The position numbers and the translations under genes were made by a program. A model generated the notes under the pieces. The model worked only from the letters and a program-made list of their open reading frames with translations. It did no database searches and was not told where the DNA came from. From Dinghuibacter silviterrae (lineage in GTDB: Bacteria; Bacteroidota; Bacteroidia; Chitinophagales; Chitinophagaceae), in the NCBI RefSeq assembly GCF_004366355.1, contig NZ_SODV01000001.1, positions 2,046,001-2,110,000 on the forward strand: 64,000 nucleotides of DNA, written 5' to 3'. Every line of letters begins with the position of its first letter. Within the stretch, counting starts at the first letter, position 1. Below are positions 32,978 through 41,579 of the stretch, piece by piece.

Positions 32978-35665
32978 TTACTCCACCTTCAGACTCTCCG
33001 CCGGACTTACCCGCGCCGACCGCACCGCCTGGTACGCAACGGTGCACAGGGCGATCGTGAAAGACGCGATACCGGTCAAAGCAAACAGCCACCAGCTGAC
33101 GCTTACCCGGTAAGTGTACTCCGAAAGCCAGGCGTGCATGGCCCACCAGGCGAGGGGAGACGCGATGACGAAGGCAATCACGATCAGCTTCATAAAGTCC
33201 TTGGAGAGAAGCGTGGCGATGTTGGCGATGGTCGCGCCCAAAACGCGGCGGATGCCGATCTCGCGGATCCGGCTCTCGGCCATGTAGGCGGCCAGGGCAA
33301 AAAGACCCAGGAACGAAATACAGATCGCCAGACCGCTAAAGATCGCGGCCAGGGTGCCGAGGTGTTGCTCTTCCCTGAATTTATGGCCGTATTCCTCGTC
33401 CACGAATTTATATTCGAAGGGGTAGCCGGGATTATACTTTTTAAAGACCTCTTCTATCCGGGCAAGGTTTTCTTCCGTGTTACGAAGTGGGTTCAGCCGG
33501 AAGGTGAGCGCGCCGAAGAATTGGGTGGTTCCCGCGATGACCGTCGGCCAGACCGGGTAGTAGGGGGAGCCGTGTATAAAGTCTTTCACGACACCGACGA
33601 CGTGGAACCGGCACGAACCCATGGTGACGACCTGTCCCAGGGGCTTTTTAAAACCCATGGTGTGCAGCGCCGCTTCCGTCAGCACCAGGGCGTTTGTATC
33701 CGAAGGGTAGCGGAGGACGTCGATGTCCCGTCCCTGGAGTACGCGCAGACCGATGGTCGAGGCAAAGTTCCGGTCCTCCAGATAATACGTAAAATCCTGG
33801 CGTGTTCCGGCGGGCTGGCCCGTCCAATGAAAATCGGAAATGTCGTTCCAGGCATCGGTGACGGGGGCATTGGTTTTTGTAAAGCCGGTAATGGCTCCCG
33901 AGGTTTGCATACCGGTTTCGATGGCGGCCAGGTTTTTCCTGATGTCGCCGTTGATGTATATAAACAGCAGGTTTTCCTGCGCATATCCCGCATCCCGGTG
34001 ACGGGCGAACCAGACCTGCCGGTAAATGACGATGGTACAAATCACCAGGGCAATGGCAATGGTAAACTGAAAGACGACGAGCACCTTCCGGGGCGTAACC
34101 AGGCCAAATGCACTTTTGAACGTGCCTTTCAGCACTTGTATGGGTTGATAGCTGCTGAGGTAAAACGCCGGGTAACTGCCCGCGATCATGCCGGTGAACA
34201 AGACAAACCCCACCGCGAAGACCCAGAACCAGGGATCGGTGTATGGGATGGTGAAAGTTTCATCGATCAGTTTGTCGAACCGGTCCATACACAAATGGGC
34301 GACGCCCAGCGCGATCAGACCGCCCATGGCGGCCACCAGGATGGATTCCCCCAGGAACTGCCAGACAAGGGCGCCCTTCCCCGCCCCCATGACCTTCCGG
34401 ATACCCACTTCCCTGGCGCGGCGCATGCTCCTGGCCGTACTCAGGTTCATGTAATTGACACAGGCGATTAAGAGGATAAAGGCGGCGAGCACACCCAGGG
34501 TCTTTACGAAATTGATCATCCCCCCTGTTGCGACGCCGTCTACAAAATTGGAATACAGCCGCCACTTTTTGATGGGATGGAGGAAAAGCTGGTTGGCTAC
34601 GGAAGGGTCGTTGATCGCGGTGATCGACGAAAAAAGCCGGTCGGCTGTTTGCTCCGTCACGCCCGGTTTGAGGAGCACATAAGTGATGACGCTGTTGTTG
34701 ATCCAATCGTGGTTTTCCCAACCGATTTCCTTCATATAGGACCAGGGAACGAGATAGCTGAAACTGAACCGGCTGTTGGCAGGCACCGGTTTTAAAAGCC
34801 CGGTCACGGTAAAAAGCTGGTTGCTGTCGAGGCTGACGGTCTTTCCCAGCGGATCGGCGTCTCCGAATATTTTTTTGGATAGCGCCTGGGTGAGGACAAT
34901 GGAGTGTGGCCTGGCCAGGGCCGTGGCCGGGTCGCCTTCCTGGAGGGGGAGGCTGAAGATGGAAAGGAAGTCGTTGTCCGTTAAGTATCCCCAGGCCCGC
35001 AAGTGGTCGTCCCCCACGTTAAAAAGGAAGGAACCAACCCACTCCGTACGGGCCACCCTTTCGACTTCGGGGTATTGCGACCGGAGGACCGGGGCAAGGG
35101 GCATGGGCGTGCTTCCCCAGCATTCCAGCCTGCCGTCGATCATTGCCTTGTCCATGACCTGGTAGATCCGGTCCTCGTTTTTATGAAAACGGTCGTAGGT
35201 TAGGTTGTTGCGGATGACGATCAGGAGCAGGGTGGCGGCGGCCATACCCAGGGCCAGCCCCAGGATATTGATCAGGGAAAAGACCTTGCTGCGAAGAAGG
35301 TTGCGGTAAGTGGTCTTGAACTGGGTGCGGAGCACGCTTTTGGCGGGGAGCCACCGCGCGGGGGGCCTTCGGCCGGCGGACCAGGCGGATACCGCGCCGG
35401 CGGGGCGGCCCCCGCGCGGGGTCGCCGGCTCCGCGCCCAGCGGATCTTCGTCGAGCGCATCCAGCCTCAGCTGAAGCCTGTCCACGGCCTCGTCGGCGCC
35501 CTCGCCGTTTTCATCAAGCCCCCACAAGGCCTCAAGGAGCTGCAGGGAAAACTGCCGGCCCCCGTCTTCTTCCAGGAGTGCGGAAAGTTCCCTAAGCTCT
35601 TCCTCCGTGGCTTCCCCGGAGAGTTTCCGGGCAATCAGCCGCCAGATGTAGTCCTTGTCCTTCAT
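32978..35665 (-). CDS. ABC permease with N-terminal prefix domain
   Basis: The 895-residue protein has MacB/FtsX architecture like the gene at 13200: helix FSLINILGLALGMAAATLLL, a periplasmic domain, bundle with REVGIRKVMGAG and final bundle with REIGIRRVLGA. It differs by about 110 extra N-terminal residues that are cytoplasmic and helical (IWRLIARKLSGEATEEELRE), resembling the N-terminal domain of FecR-type anti-sigma factors and the permease prefix domain family. A GC-rich Gly/Arg/Pro insert (about 35335-35445) joins this domain to the first helix. No ATPase is adjacent. The prefix may dock a cytoplasmic partner, which is inference. Confidence 0.82.
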   Translation of the reverse strand: MKDKDYIWRLIARKLSGEATEEELRELSALLEEDGGRQFSLQLLEALWGLDENGEGADEAVDRLQLRLDALDEDPLGAEPATPRGGRPAGAVSAWSAGRRPPARWLPAKSVLRTQFKTTYRNLLRSKVFSLINILGLALGMAAATLLLIVIRNNLTYDRFHKNEDRIYQVMDKAMIDGRLECWGSTPMPLAPVLRSQYPEVERVARTEWVGSFLFNVGDDHLRAWGYLTDNDFLSIFSLPLQEGDPATALARPHSIVLTQALSKKIFGDADPLGKTVSLDSNQLFTVTGLLKPVPANSRFSFSYLVPWSYMKEIGWENHDWINNSVITYVLLKPGVTEQTADRLFSSITAINDPSVANQLFLHPIKKWRLYSNFVDGVATGGMINFVKTLGVLAAFILLIACVNYMNLSTARSMRRAREVGIRKVMGAGKGALVWQFLGESILVAAMGGLIALGVAHLCMDRFDKLIDETFTIPYTDPWFWVFAVGFVLFTGMIAGSYPAFYLSSYQPIQVLKGTFKSAFGLVTPRKVLVVFQFTIAIALVICTIVIYRQVWFARHRDAGYAQENLLFIYINGDIRKNLAAIETGMQTSGAITGFTKTNAPVTDAWNDISDFHWTGQPAGTRQDFTYYLEDRNFASTIGLRVLQGRDIDVLRYPSDTNALVLTEAALHTMGFKKPLGQVVTMGSCRFHVVGVVKDFIHGSPYYPVWPTVIAGTTQFFGALTFRLNPLRNTEENLARIEEVFKKYNPGYPFEYKFVDEEYGHKFREEQHLGTLAAIFSGLAICISFLGLFALAAYMAESRIREIGIRRVLGATIANIATLLSKDFMKLIVIAFVIASPLAWWAMHAWLSEYTYRVSVSWWLFALTGIASFTIALCTVAYQAVRSARVSPAESLKVE

Positions 35666-35717
35666 GGCACCGAAAAATACAACTTTGCGGCGGCGGAGGG
35701 GCCTTAATTTTTTTTAC

Positions 35718-35742
35718 GTAACCGAATAGTTACCTATATTTG
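35718..35742 (+). promoter_or_regulatory. Promoter with inverted repeat before the SRPBCC gene
   Basis: TATATTTG at 35735-35742 is an exact -7 box, and the ATG follows four bases later, giving a leaderless transcript. Directly upstream GTAAC (35718-35722) and GTTAC (35729-35733) form an inverted repeat with a six-base spacer between the -33 and -7 positions, a place where a repressor would block transcription. No regulator is identified. Confidence 0.55.
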
Positions 35743-35746
35743 AAGC

Positions 35747-36175
35747 ATGGAAAACGCGCCCGTCATCGTCGAAAGACTGATCAATGCACCGGTCTCCAGG
35801 GTCTGGAAGGCCCTTACCGACAAAGCCCAAATGAAAGAGTGGTATTTCGATGTCTCGGACTTCCAACCGGTGGTGGGGTTCGAGTTTTCGTTTTCCGGGG
35901 GCAAGGACGATAAAAGGTTCCTCCATCTGTGCCGGGTAACCGAAGCGATCCCGGAGCGGAAGATTGCGTATACATGGCGGTACGACGGTTATACCGGGGA
36001 TTCCCTTGTCACCATCGAGCTTTTTGAACAAGACGGCAAAACACGTGTGCATCTGACACATACCGGGCTGGAGACCTTCCCGCAAGAAACCGGTGACTTT
36101 GCCAAGGGCAATTTTGTGGTGGGCTGGACACAGATTATCGGGACGTCCCTGCCGAAATTCGTGGAATATAGTTAA
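35747..36175 (+). CDS. SRPBCC (AHSA1-like) protein
   Basis: The 142-residue protein has the start typical of activator-of-Hsp90-ATPase-like SRPBCC proteins (IVERLINAPVSRVWKALTD), then MKEWYFDVSDF and the C-terminal helix FVVGWTQIIGTSLPKFVE. The fold forms a hydrophobic cavity and members bind or modify small ligands; specificity is not shown. It lies 11 bases before the ECF sigma gene on the same strand, which hints at co-transcription from the strong promoter at 35735. Confidence 0.85.
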   Translation: MENAPVIVERLINAPVSRVWKALTDKAQMKEWYFDVSDFQPVVGFEFSFSGGKDDKRFLHLCRVTEAIPERKIAYTWRYDGYTGDSLVTIELFEQDGKTRVHLTHTGLETFPQETGDFAKGNFVVGWTQIIGTSLPKFVEYS

Positions 36176-36186
36176 CTTGGTAGCAA

Positions 36187-36747
36187 ATGTCTTCGCCATC
36201 TGACAAGGATACGCTTGCTATTTTCCGTGAATTGTCGGTGCACGGCAGCGAGGCAGCGCTTTGGCGTTTGCATGCTCTATACTATCCCCGTCTTTTTGCT
36301 TTTACCCTTTCCCTGGTCCGCGTAAAGGAAACCGCCGAAGAGCTCGCCAGCGACGTCTTTGTAGATATATGGGAAAAACGCGCCCTGCTCCTGGACGTGT
36401 CCCGCCCCGTGGCCTACCTGTTTGTCTGCGCCCGCAATAAGGCGCTCCGGCACCTGCAACGGCCTTCCATCTCCTGGGAATCCTTTGACGATCTCCCCAA
36501 TCTGGAGTGCGCCCTGGAGCGGGGCCCCCACGAAATGCTCATCTCCTCCGAAATGCTCCGGGTGATCAATGAAGCCATCAAAGCCCTGCCCCCCAAGTGC
36601 CGGGTGATCTTCCGCCTTGTCAAGGAAAACGACCTCAAATACAAGGAGGTCGCCGAACTACTGCATATTTCGGAGAAAACCGTCGAGAACCAGATGGGCA
36701 TCGCTTTTAAGAAGCTCAGCGCCAGCATACCCTTCAAGCTCGCGTGA
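36187..36747 (+). CDS. ECF RNA polymerase sigma factor
   Basis: This 186-residue protein has sigma region 2 (AEELASDVFVDIWEKR) and region 4 (INEAIKALPPKCRVIFRLV, then YKEVAELLHISEKTVENQMG). It is of the Bacteroidota type usually controlled by a FecR anti-sigma factor and a TonB-dependent receptor. The downstream order fecR, susC, susD fits this: ligand binding at SusC signals through its N-terminal domain to FecR, which frees the sigma factor. The gene follows the SRPBCC gene by 11 bases and is separated from fecR by a 103-base structured leader. Confidence 0.92.
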   Translation: MSSPSDKDTLAIFRELSVHGSEAALWRLHALYYPRLFAFTLSLVRVKETAEELASDVFVDIWEKRALLLDVSRPVAYLFVCARNKALRHLQRPSISWESFDDLPNLECALERGPHEMLISSEMLRVINEAIKALPPKCRVIFRLVKENDLKYKEVAELLHISEKTVENQMGIAFKKLSASIPFKLA

Positions 36748-36761
36748 GCGGGCCCGCGAGC

Positions 36762-36793
36762 GGCGCGGCGCAACCGCGCCAAAAATTATTTTT
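36762..36793 (+). terminator. Terminator-like hairpin between sigma and fecR
   Basis: GGCGCGG (36762-36768) and CCGCGCC (36774-36780) pair perfectly around a five-base loop and are followed by AAAAATTATTTTT. It lies 14 bases after the sigma stop, so part of the transcription may end before fecR. A second GC-rich stem (TTGGGGG at 36801-36807 with CCCCCAA at 36814-36820) follows. Confidence 0.6.
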
Positions 36794-36824
36794 CCTCCCC
36801 TTGGGGGTACACCCCCCCAACCTG

Positions 36825-36840
36825 TCTCCTTGTAAGGAGA
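36825..36840 (+). promoter_or_regulatory. Hairpin enclosing the fecR ribosome binding site
   Basis: TCTCCTT and AAGGAGA are perfect seven-base arms with a two-base loop. The right arm contains AAGGAG, a strong Shine-Dalgarno site 11 bases before the ATG at 36851. Such a strong site is unusual here, and folding would hide it from the ribosome, so translation of the anti-sigma factor could be reduced relative to the sigma factor. Confidence 0.5.
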
Positions 36841-36850
36841 AGCCACGCTT

Positions 36851-37915
36851 ATGCCCTTAGCCAGGTTATGGGAACTATTAGCCCGAAAGTACAACGACGG
36901 CCTTTCGGGGCCGGAACAGGAAGAACTGGATCAGCTCCTGAGCGAACATCGTGATGCCCTGGAGCTCAATGAAATATTGACGCGATCGGAGGATTTGGGG
37001 GTGAAAAAGCTGACGACGGCCATGGATGAGGCCCGGAGCAGGGAATGGATCGCGAGCCGGATAGAGAAAAAAGAGACAGAGCCGGTCGATTTCGGCATGC
37101 CCGTCCGTCCCTTGTACAAACGCCAGGGTTTTGTCTGGGCGATGGTCATCGGGATTTTCATTGGCGCGGGCTTCTGGCTGTACCGGATCAGCCGCCCGGG
37201 AACACCGCCGGCGGAGAAACCCAACCAGGTCGCGACGAGTTTGTCAAAAACGAGGATCACGTTGCCGGACGGGACGTTTGTGGTGCTCAACAAAAACAGC
37301 CAGATCAGCTATAACCGGGACTTTGGCGTCCGTCAAAGGGAAATCACCCTGACGGGGGAAGCATATTTTGATGTCGCCCGGAACGAGTCGGTTCCGTTGG
37401 TGGTCAAGGCGGGTCCAGTGCACATTACGGTGCTGGGTACCGCCTTTAACGTCCGGGCGTATGCGGCGGATTCGACCATCGAAACATCGCTGATCCGCGG
37501 GTCCATAGAAGTGAGTTCTTCGGGGGATCCGGGACGGACGATCCTGATGCGTCCCTATGAAAAGATCGTGTTTAGCAAAGCACCGGCGGCAAACACCCGC
37601 AAGGCAAAGGAAGAGCCTTCGTTCGTGATGCTCGACCGGATAAAACCCAACACGGCGGACAGCAGCATCAACGAGATCGTGTGGACGCAGGACCGTCTTG
37701 TGTTTCAAAAAGAACCCTTTCAAAGCGTGGCCTGGAAAATGGAGCGCTGGTATGGGGTGAAGATCAATTTCAGCGACACGGGTTCGCGGAATCTTCTCAT
37801 CACAGGTTCCCTGGAAAAAGAAAACCTGGCGGAGGCCCTGAACGCCTTACAACAACTCTCGCCCTTCGACTATACAGTGGACCGGGGCGTCGTAACGATA
37901 AGCAAACGCCATTAA
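36851..37915 (+). CDS. FecR-type anti-sigma factor
   Basis: The 354-residue protein has a cytoplasmic N-terminal helical domain (ARLWELLARKYNDGLSGPEQEE), one membrane segment (FVWAMVIGIFIGAGFWLYRI, about residues 95-114), the periplasmic FecR domain (ITLPDGTFVVLNKNSQISY, EAYFDVAR, VLGTAFNVRAY) and a C-terminal STN-like domain (DRLVFQKEPFQSVAWKMERW). It holds the sigma factor at the membrane and receives the signal from the SusC N-terminal domain. It lies between its sigma gene and the susC gene, as expected. Confidence 0.92.
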   Translation: MPLARLWELLARKYNDGLSGPEQEELDQLLSEHRDALELNEILTRSEDLGVKKLTTAMDEARSREWIASRIEKKETEPVDFGMPVRPLYKRQGFVWAMVIGIFIGAGFWLYRISRPGTPPAEKPNQVATSLSKTRITLPDGTFVVLNKNSQISYNRDFGVRQREITLTGEAYFDVARNESVPLVVKAGPVHITVLGTAFNVRAYAADSTIETSLIRGSIEVSSSGDPGRTILMRPYEKIVFSKAPAANTRKAKEEPSFVMLDRIKPNTADSSINEIVWTQDRLVFQKEPFQSVAWKMERWYGVKINFSDTGSRNLLITGSLEKENLAEALNALQQLSPFDYTVDRGVVTISKRH

Positions 37916-37963
37916 TCACCAAATACCCACTGCATGAAATAGCCGACTGTACACAACGAGAAA

Positions 37964-38035
37964 GGGAGATGCTGCAACATCCCCCTCCTTTTTACTGCCA
38001 GGAAATGGGAGCCCCTGCTAGAGCGTTCCCCATTT
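37964..38035 (+). promoter_or_regulatory. Structured leader of susC 1 with two hairpins
   Basis: The 143-base gap between fecR and susC holds GGGAGATG (37964-37971) paired with CATCCCCC (37978-37985, one mismatch) followed by TCCTTTTTA, and a second stem AAATGGG (38003-38009) with CCCATTT (38029-38035) followed by ATTTACC. Both look like terminators. The first stem and the AGCCCCTG block at 38010 recur at 60074 and 60114 before the other susC, at similar distances from its start. Confidence 0.5.
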
Positions 38036-38058
38036 ATTTACCTAACAATCATAAAGAT

Positions 38059-41000
38059 ATGATTTTCTCCCTAACTAATTGCTTGCGGAGGGCGCCCGGC
38101 TTTTCCGCCAAAACGAGATGGTTTATGAGAGTTTCTTTGGTCGCTACTACTGTTTTTGCCATGCACATGACCTTATGGGCCCACTCACAAAAAACGATGT
38201 CATTCACGGCAAAAAAGGAAACTTTAAGAGATGTATTGACGCTGATCGAACAAAATTCCGACTACCGGTTTTTATACAGCGACAACCCGGTCTTTGAAAA
38301 GGACCGGTTGACGGTCCGGGTCATTAATGCCGGGATTGACGAGGTCATGACCAAGATCCTGGCCGGTACGGGTTTGCGCTACACGGTCAATAGCAAAGAC
38401 CTGGTCGTGCTGTCGACCGGTGGACTGGTGGACAACTTCCGCTCGGTGACCGGTGTGGTTACCGGCGACCAGGGAGCGCCCATACAGGGTGCAAGCATTA
38501 CGGTCAAGGGCTCGAACAAGGGCACGACCACCAATGCCAACGGTGAGTTTACAATCGATGCATCCCCCGACGACGTGCTGGTGTTTTCCTTTGTCGGTTA
38601 CCTGACACAGGAGGTGAAGGTGGGGGGCCAAACCTCGATCCGGATCGAGCTGTTACATGGGACGAAGTCGATGGAAGAAGTGGTCGTCGTCGGGTATGGC
38701 ACCCAAAAGCGGGTCAACCTGACGGGTGCGGTGGCTACCGTCGGCGCGGACAAGTTGGAGAACCGGCCGATCGTCAACCTTGCCGACGGCCTTGTGGGGT
38801 TGATCCCGAACCTGAACGTCAACCTGGGTAGCGGGCAGCCGGGGATTGAAGCAAAGTTCAACATCCGGGGGTTGTCGACCATCCAAAGTAATGGCAACGC
38901 CAACACGTCTCCCCTGGTCCTGGTGGACGGCGTGCAGCGCGACCCCAACCTCATAGATCCCAACAATGTCGAAAGCATCACGGTACTCAAAGACGCCTCT
39001 TCCGCCGCCATCTATGGCGGACGCGCGGCGTATGGGGTAATCCTGATCACGACCAAAAACGCAAAGCGAGGAGCGGGACCGCAGATCTCTTATTCCGGTT
39101 CCTACACGACCTCCCGGCCGACGAACCTGCCCAAATACGTAGACTCGAAGGGGTACATCGACCTTTTCAACAGCGCCCAGCGGACGGGTGCCGCGACGGG
39201 AGGGTATACCAGCAGCGATCCCCTGACGGCCACGGATTCCACGCTGGCGGCCGCCTATCGCGCAAACCCCGCGCAGAACCCCGACGCCTATGTCGACCCG
39301 GGGAACCCCAATCGCTATCGCTATGTCGGTAATACGGACTGGGTAAAAGTATTGTATCCCGGCTGGGCGCCCCAGCAGGAGCATTTTGTCTCCTTGTCCA
39401 ACAGCGCCGGGAAAACTTCTTATGTCGCGAGCATGGGCTATTTCGACCAGGACGGCCTGGAGAAGGTGGCCAAGCAGGTGTACCAGCGGTATACACCCAG
39501 CCTCAAGATCAATTCGGACATCACTACCTGGCTGAACGCCGACCTGTCGATGTCGATGACCCATACGAGCAACAACCAGGGCGCGGCGACCCGGATCGGC
39601 CAGGGCGGCCCCACCAACGGTTCCTGGATACCCGGTGACCTTCGGCCATTGCAACCGGTCTACAACCCGGACGGACACTTCTCGGGGCAAGGGAACTATT
39701 CCAACCCCGTGGCGATCCTGACGCTGTCCGGCCGGGACATCGACACCCGCAACGACTATTGGGTCACGGGCAGGGTCAACCTCAAACCCGTCCGGCACCT
39801 GACGGTCACCGGCGATTATACCTGGAACGCCTTTACCGACTTTGACAAAGCCAACCTGATCCCCTTTAACGAGTACGGTGTGAATGGCGCCTTCCTGGAT
39901 ATTTTTCCTTGGACAAACCCCTCCCAGGTCAGCCAGTACACCCAAAACAATTATTATACGGCGCTCAACGCCTACGCGACCTATGAAAACACCTGGGGTA
40001 AACACTACGTCAAGGTCCTGGGTGGGTACAACCAGGAATACCAGCACTACAAGGTGGATACCTCCATTACACACGACCTGATCGATCCTTCGGTACCGGC
40101 CATCGGCGCGAACAACGACCCCAAGCCCACGGTGACGGGTCAGGAAACGGACTACGCCCTGGTCGGTACCTTTTACCGGGTGAACTACGTGTATGACCAG
40201 CGGTTTATGTTGGAGGTCAATGGGCGTTATGACGGCACGTCCCGTTTTTCGCCCAGCCACCGGTATGTGTTCTCTCCTTCCGCTTCCGCCGGTTGGGATA
40301 TTGCCCGGGAAAGCTGGATGAAGGGGCTGAGCGGCAAGATCGACGAGCTGAAGATCCGGGCGTCGTACGGGGTCCTTCCCAACCAATTGGCGCCGACAGG
40401 CGTATCCGCGTTTTACCAATATCCCTACCTGGCGACGATGACCACCGGCACGGTCCCCTACCTCTTTAACGGACAGCCGGGCGTTACCGTGGCAGCCCCC
40501 GCCTTGGTGAGCCCTAATTTTAGCTGGGAAAAAGTAGAAACCCAAAACCTCGGTCTTGACTATTCGCTGCTGAACGACCGTTTGAGCGGTAGCCTGGATT
40601 ATTTTGTCAGCTATACAAAAGACATCCTGGTTCCCAGCGCCCAACTGCCGGCGGTGTTGGGCACCAGCGCTCCCCTGGCCAATGCCGCCGACCTGCGGAC
40701 CAACGGCTGGGAGGCGAGCATCACCTGGAAGGACAATGTCCTGAACAAAAAACTGTTCTACAGCGTCACCCTGGGTCTGTCGGACAACTACAGCACCATC
40801 ACCCGCTACGGGGGCAACCCCACCGGCAGCATCTCCTCCGGTACCTACCGGGTCGGCGAAAGACTGGGAGAAATCTGGGGCTATACCACACAAGGGTTTT
40901 ATAAAACGGACGCCGAGGCCCAGGCCGTGGACAATTCCGCCCTGGCGGGGTACACGTGGCTGGCGGGAGACATCAAATACGCCGACCTGAACCACGACGG

Positions 41001-41553
41001 GAAGATCGGTTACGGGAACAATACCGTGTCGAACCCCGGCGACCAGCGCATCATCGGCAATTCCACGCCCCGGTACAAGTTCGGGTTAAACCTCAACCTG
41101 GCGTACAAAGGCTTTGACTTTGCGGCCTTCGCCCAAGGGGTCCTGAAGGCAAAATACAACCCGGTGCAGAGCAACGTCTTCAATCCTTTTCCCTACGACG
41201 AATACGGCATCCCCTATTCTTATGCCACCAACAGCTGGAGCCCATCCAACCCGAACGCATACTTTGCCCGGCCAAGGTTTGCGGGGTACGGGAATGAACA
41301 AACCCAAACCAAATTCCTGCAAAACGCCGCTTTTGCCCGCGTCAAACAGCTGACCCTTGGCTACAGCCTGCCCAAGGCCTTGTTGGGCCGTTACAGCATA
41401 CAAAGGGTACGGGTGTACGTGACCGGCGCCAACCTGATTACGATCACCTCCCTCTTCAAGGGTATCGATCCGGAGATCGCCAACTACCAGGGCGGGTACA
41501 ATACCTACCCGGTCAACAAGTCGGTGTCCTTTGGTCTGCAGGTTACGTTATAG
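38059..41553 (+). CDS. SusC/RagA-type TonB-dependent receptor with STN domain
   Basis: This 1164-residue outer-membrane importer begins with a signal region (VSLVATTVFAMHMTLWAHS), an STN domain (FTAKKETLRDVLTLIEQ) that signals to FecR, a carboxypeptidase-D-like domain (VTGVVTGDQGAPIQGASITV), the plug with TonB-box-like EEVVVVGYGTQKR and LVDGVQRDPNLIDPNN, and a long barrel. The ORF extends upstream to 37681, but the ATG at 38059 is the likely start because it is followed by the leader-like and signal sequence. It should import an oligosaccharide with its SusD partner 26 bases downstream. The neighbouring fucosidase suggests a fucose-containing glycan. Confidence 0.93.
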   Translation: MIFSLTNCLRRAPGFSAKTRWFMRVSLVATTVFAMHMTLWAHSQKTMSFTAKKETLRDVLTLIEQNSDYRFLYSDNPVFEKDRLTVRVINAGIDEVMTKILAGTGLRYTVNSKDLVVLSTGGLVDNFRSVTGVVTGDQGAPIQGASITVKGSNKGTTTNANGEFTIDASPDDVLVFSFVGYLTQEVKVGGQTSIRIELLHGTKSMEEVVVVGYGTQKRVNLTGAVATVGADKLENRPIVNLADGLVGLIPNLNVNLGSGQPGIEAKFNIRGLSTIQSNGNANTSPLVLVDGVQRDPNLIDPNNVESITVLKDASSAAIYGGRAAYGVILITTKNAKRGAGPQISYSGSYTTSRPTNLPKYVDSKGYIDLFNSAQRTGAATGGYTSSDPLTATDSTLAAAYRANPAQNPDAYVDPGNPNRYRYVGNTDWVKVLYPGWAPQQEHFVSLSNSAGKTSYVASMGYFDQDGLEKVAKQVYQRYTPSLKINSDITTWLNADLSMSMTHTSNNQGAATRIGQGGPTNGSWIPGDLRPLQPVYNPDGHFSGQGNYSNPVAILTLSGRDIDTRNDYWVTGRVNLKPVRHLTVTGDYTWNAFTDFDKANLIPFNEYGVNGAFLDIFPWTNPSQVSQYTQNNYYTALNAYATYENTWGKHYVKVLGGYNQEYQHYKVDTSITHDLIDPSVPAIGANNDPKPTVTGQETDYALVGTFYRVNYVYDQRFMLEVNGRYDGTSRFSPSHRYVFSPSASAGWDIARESWMKGLSGKIDELKIRASYGVLPNQLAPTGVSAFYQYPYLATMTTGTVPYLFNGQPGVTVAAPALVSPNFSWEKVETQNLGLDYSLLNDRLSGSLDYFVSYTKDILVPSAQLPAVLGTSAPLANAADLRTNGWEASITWKDNVLNKKLFYSVTLGLSDNYSTITRYGGNPTGSISSGTYRVGERLGEIWGYTTQGFYKTDAEAQAVDNSALAGYTWLAGDIKYADLNHDGKIGYGNNTVSNPGDQRIIGNSTPRYKFGLNLNLAYKGFDFAAFAQGVLKAKYNPVQSNVFNPFPYDEYGIPYSYATNSWSPSNPNAYFARPRFAGYGNEQTQTKFLQNAAFARVKQLTLGYSLPKALLGRYSIQRVRVYVTGANLITITSLFKGIDPEIANYQGGYNTYPVNKSVSFGLQVTL

Positions 41554-41579
41554 CAAGTGTTCACAAAAAAATGTAAACA

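Noticed and set aside
37681-38058. Longer susC 1 start overlapping fecR
   Set aside because: The extra 126 codons overlap the fecR end in another frame and lie before the signal sequence; they cross the structured leader.
38653-40995. 780-codon open frame opposite susC 1
   Set aside because: It is a shadow of the high-GC codon use of the susC gene, with no recognisable domain and low sequence complexity.
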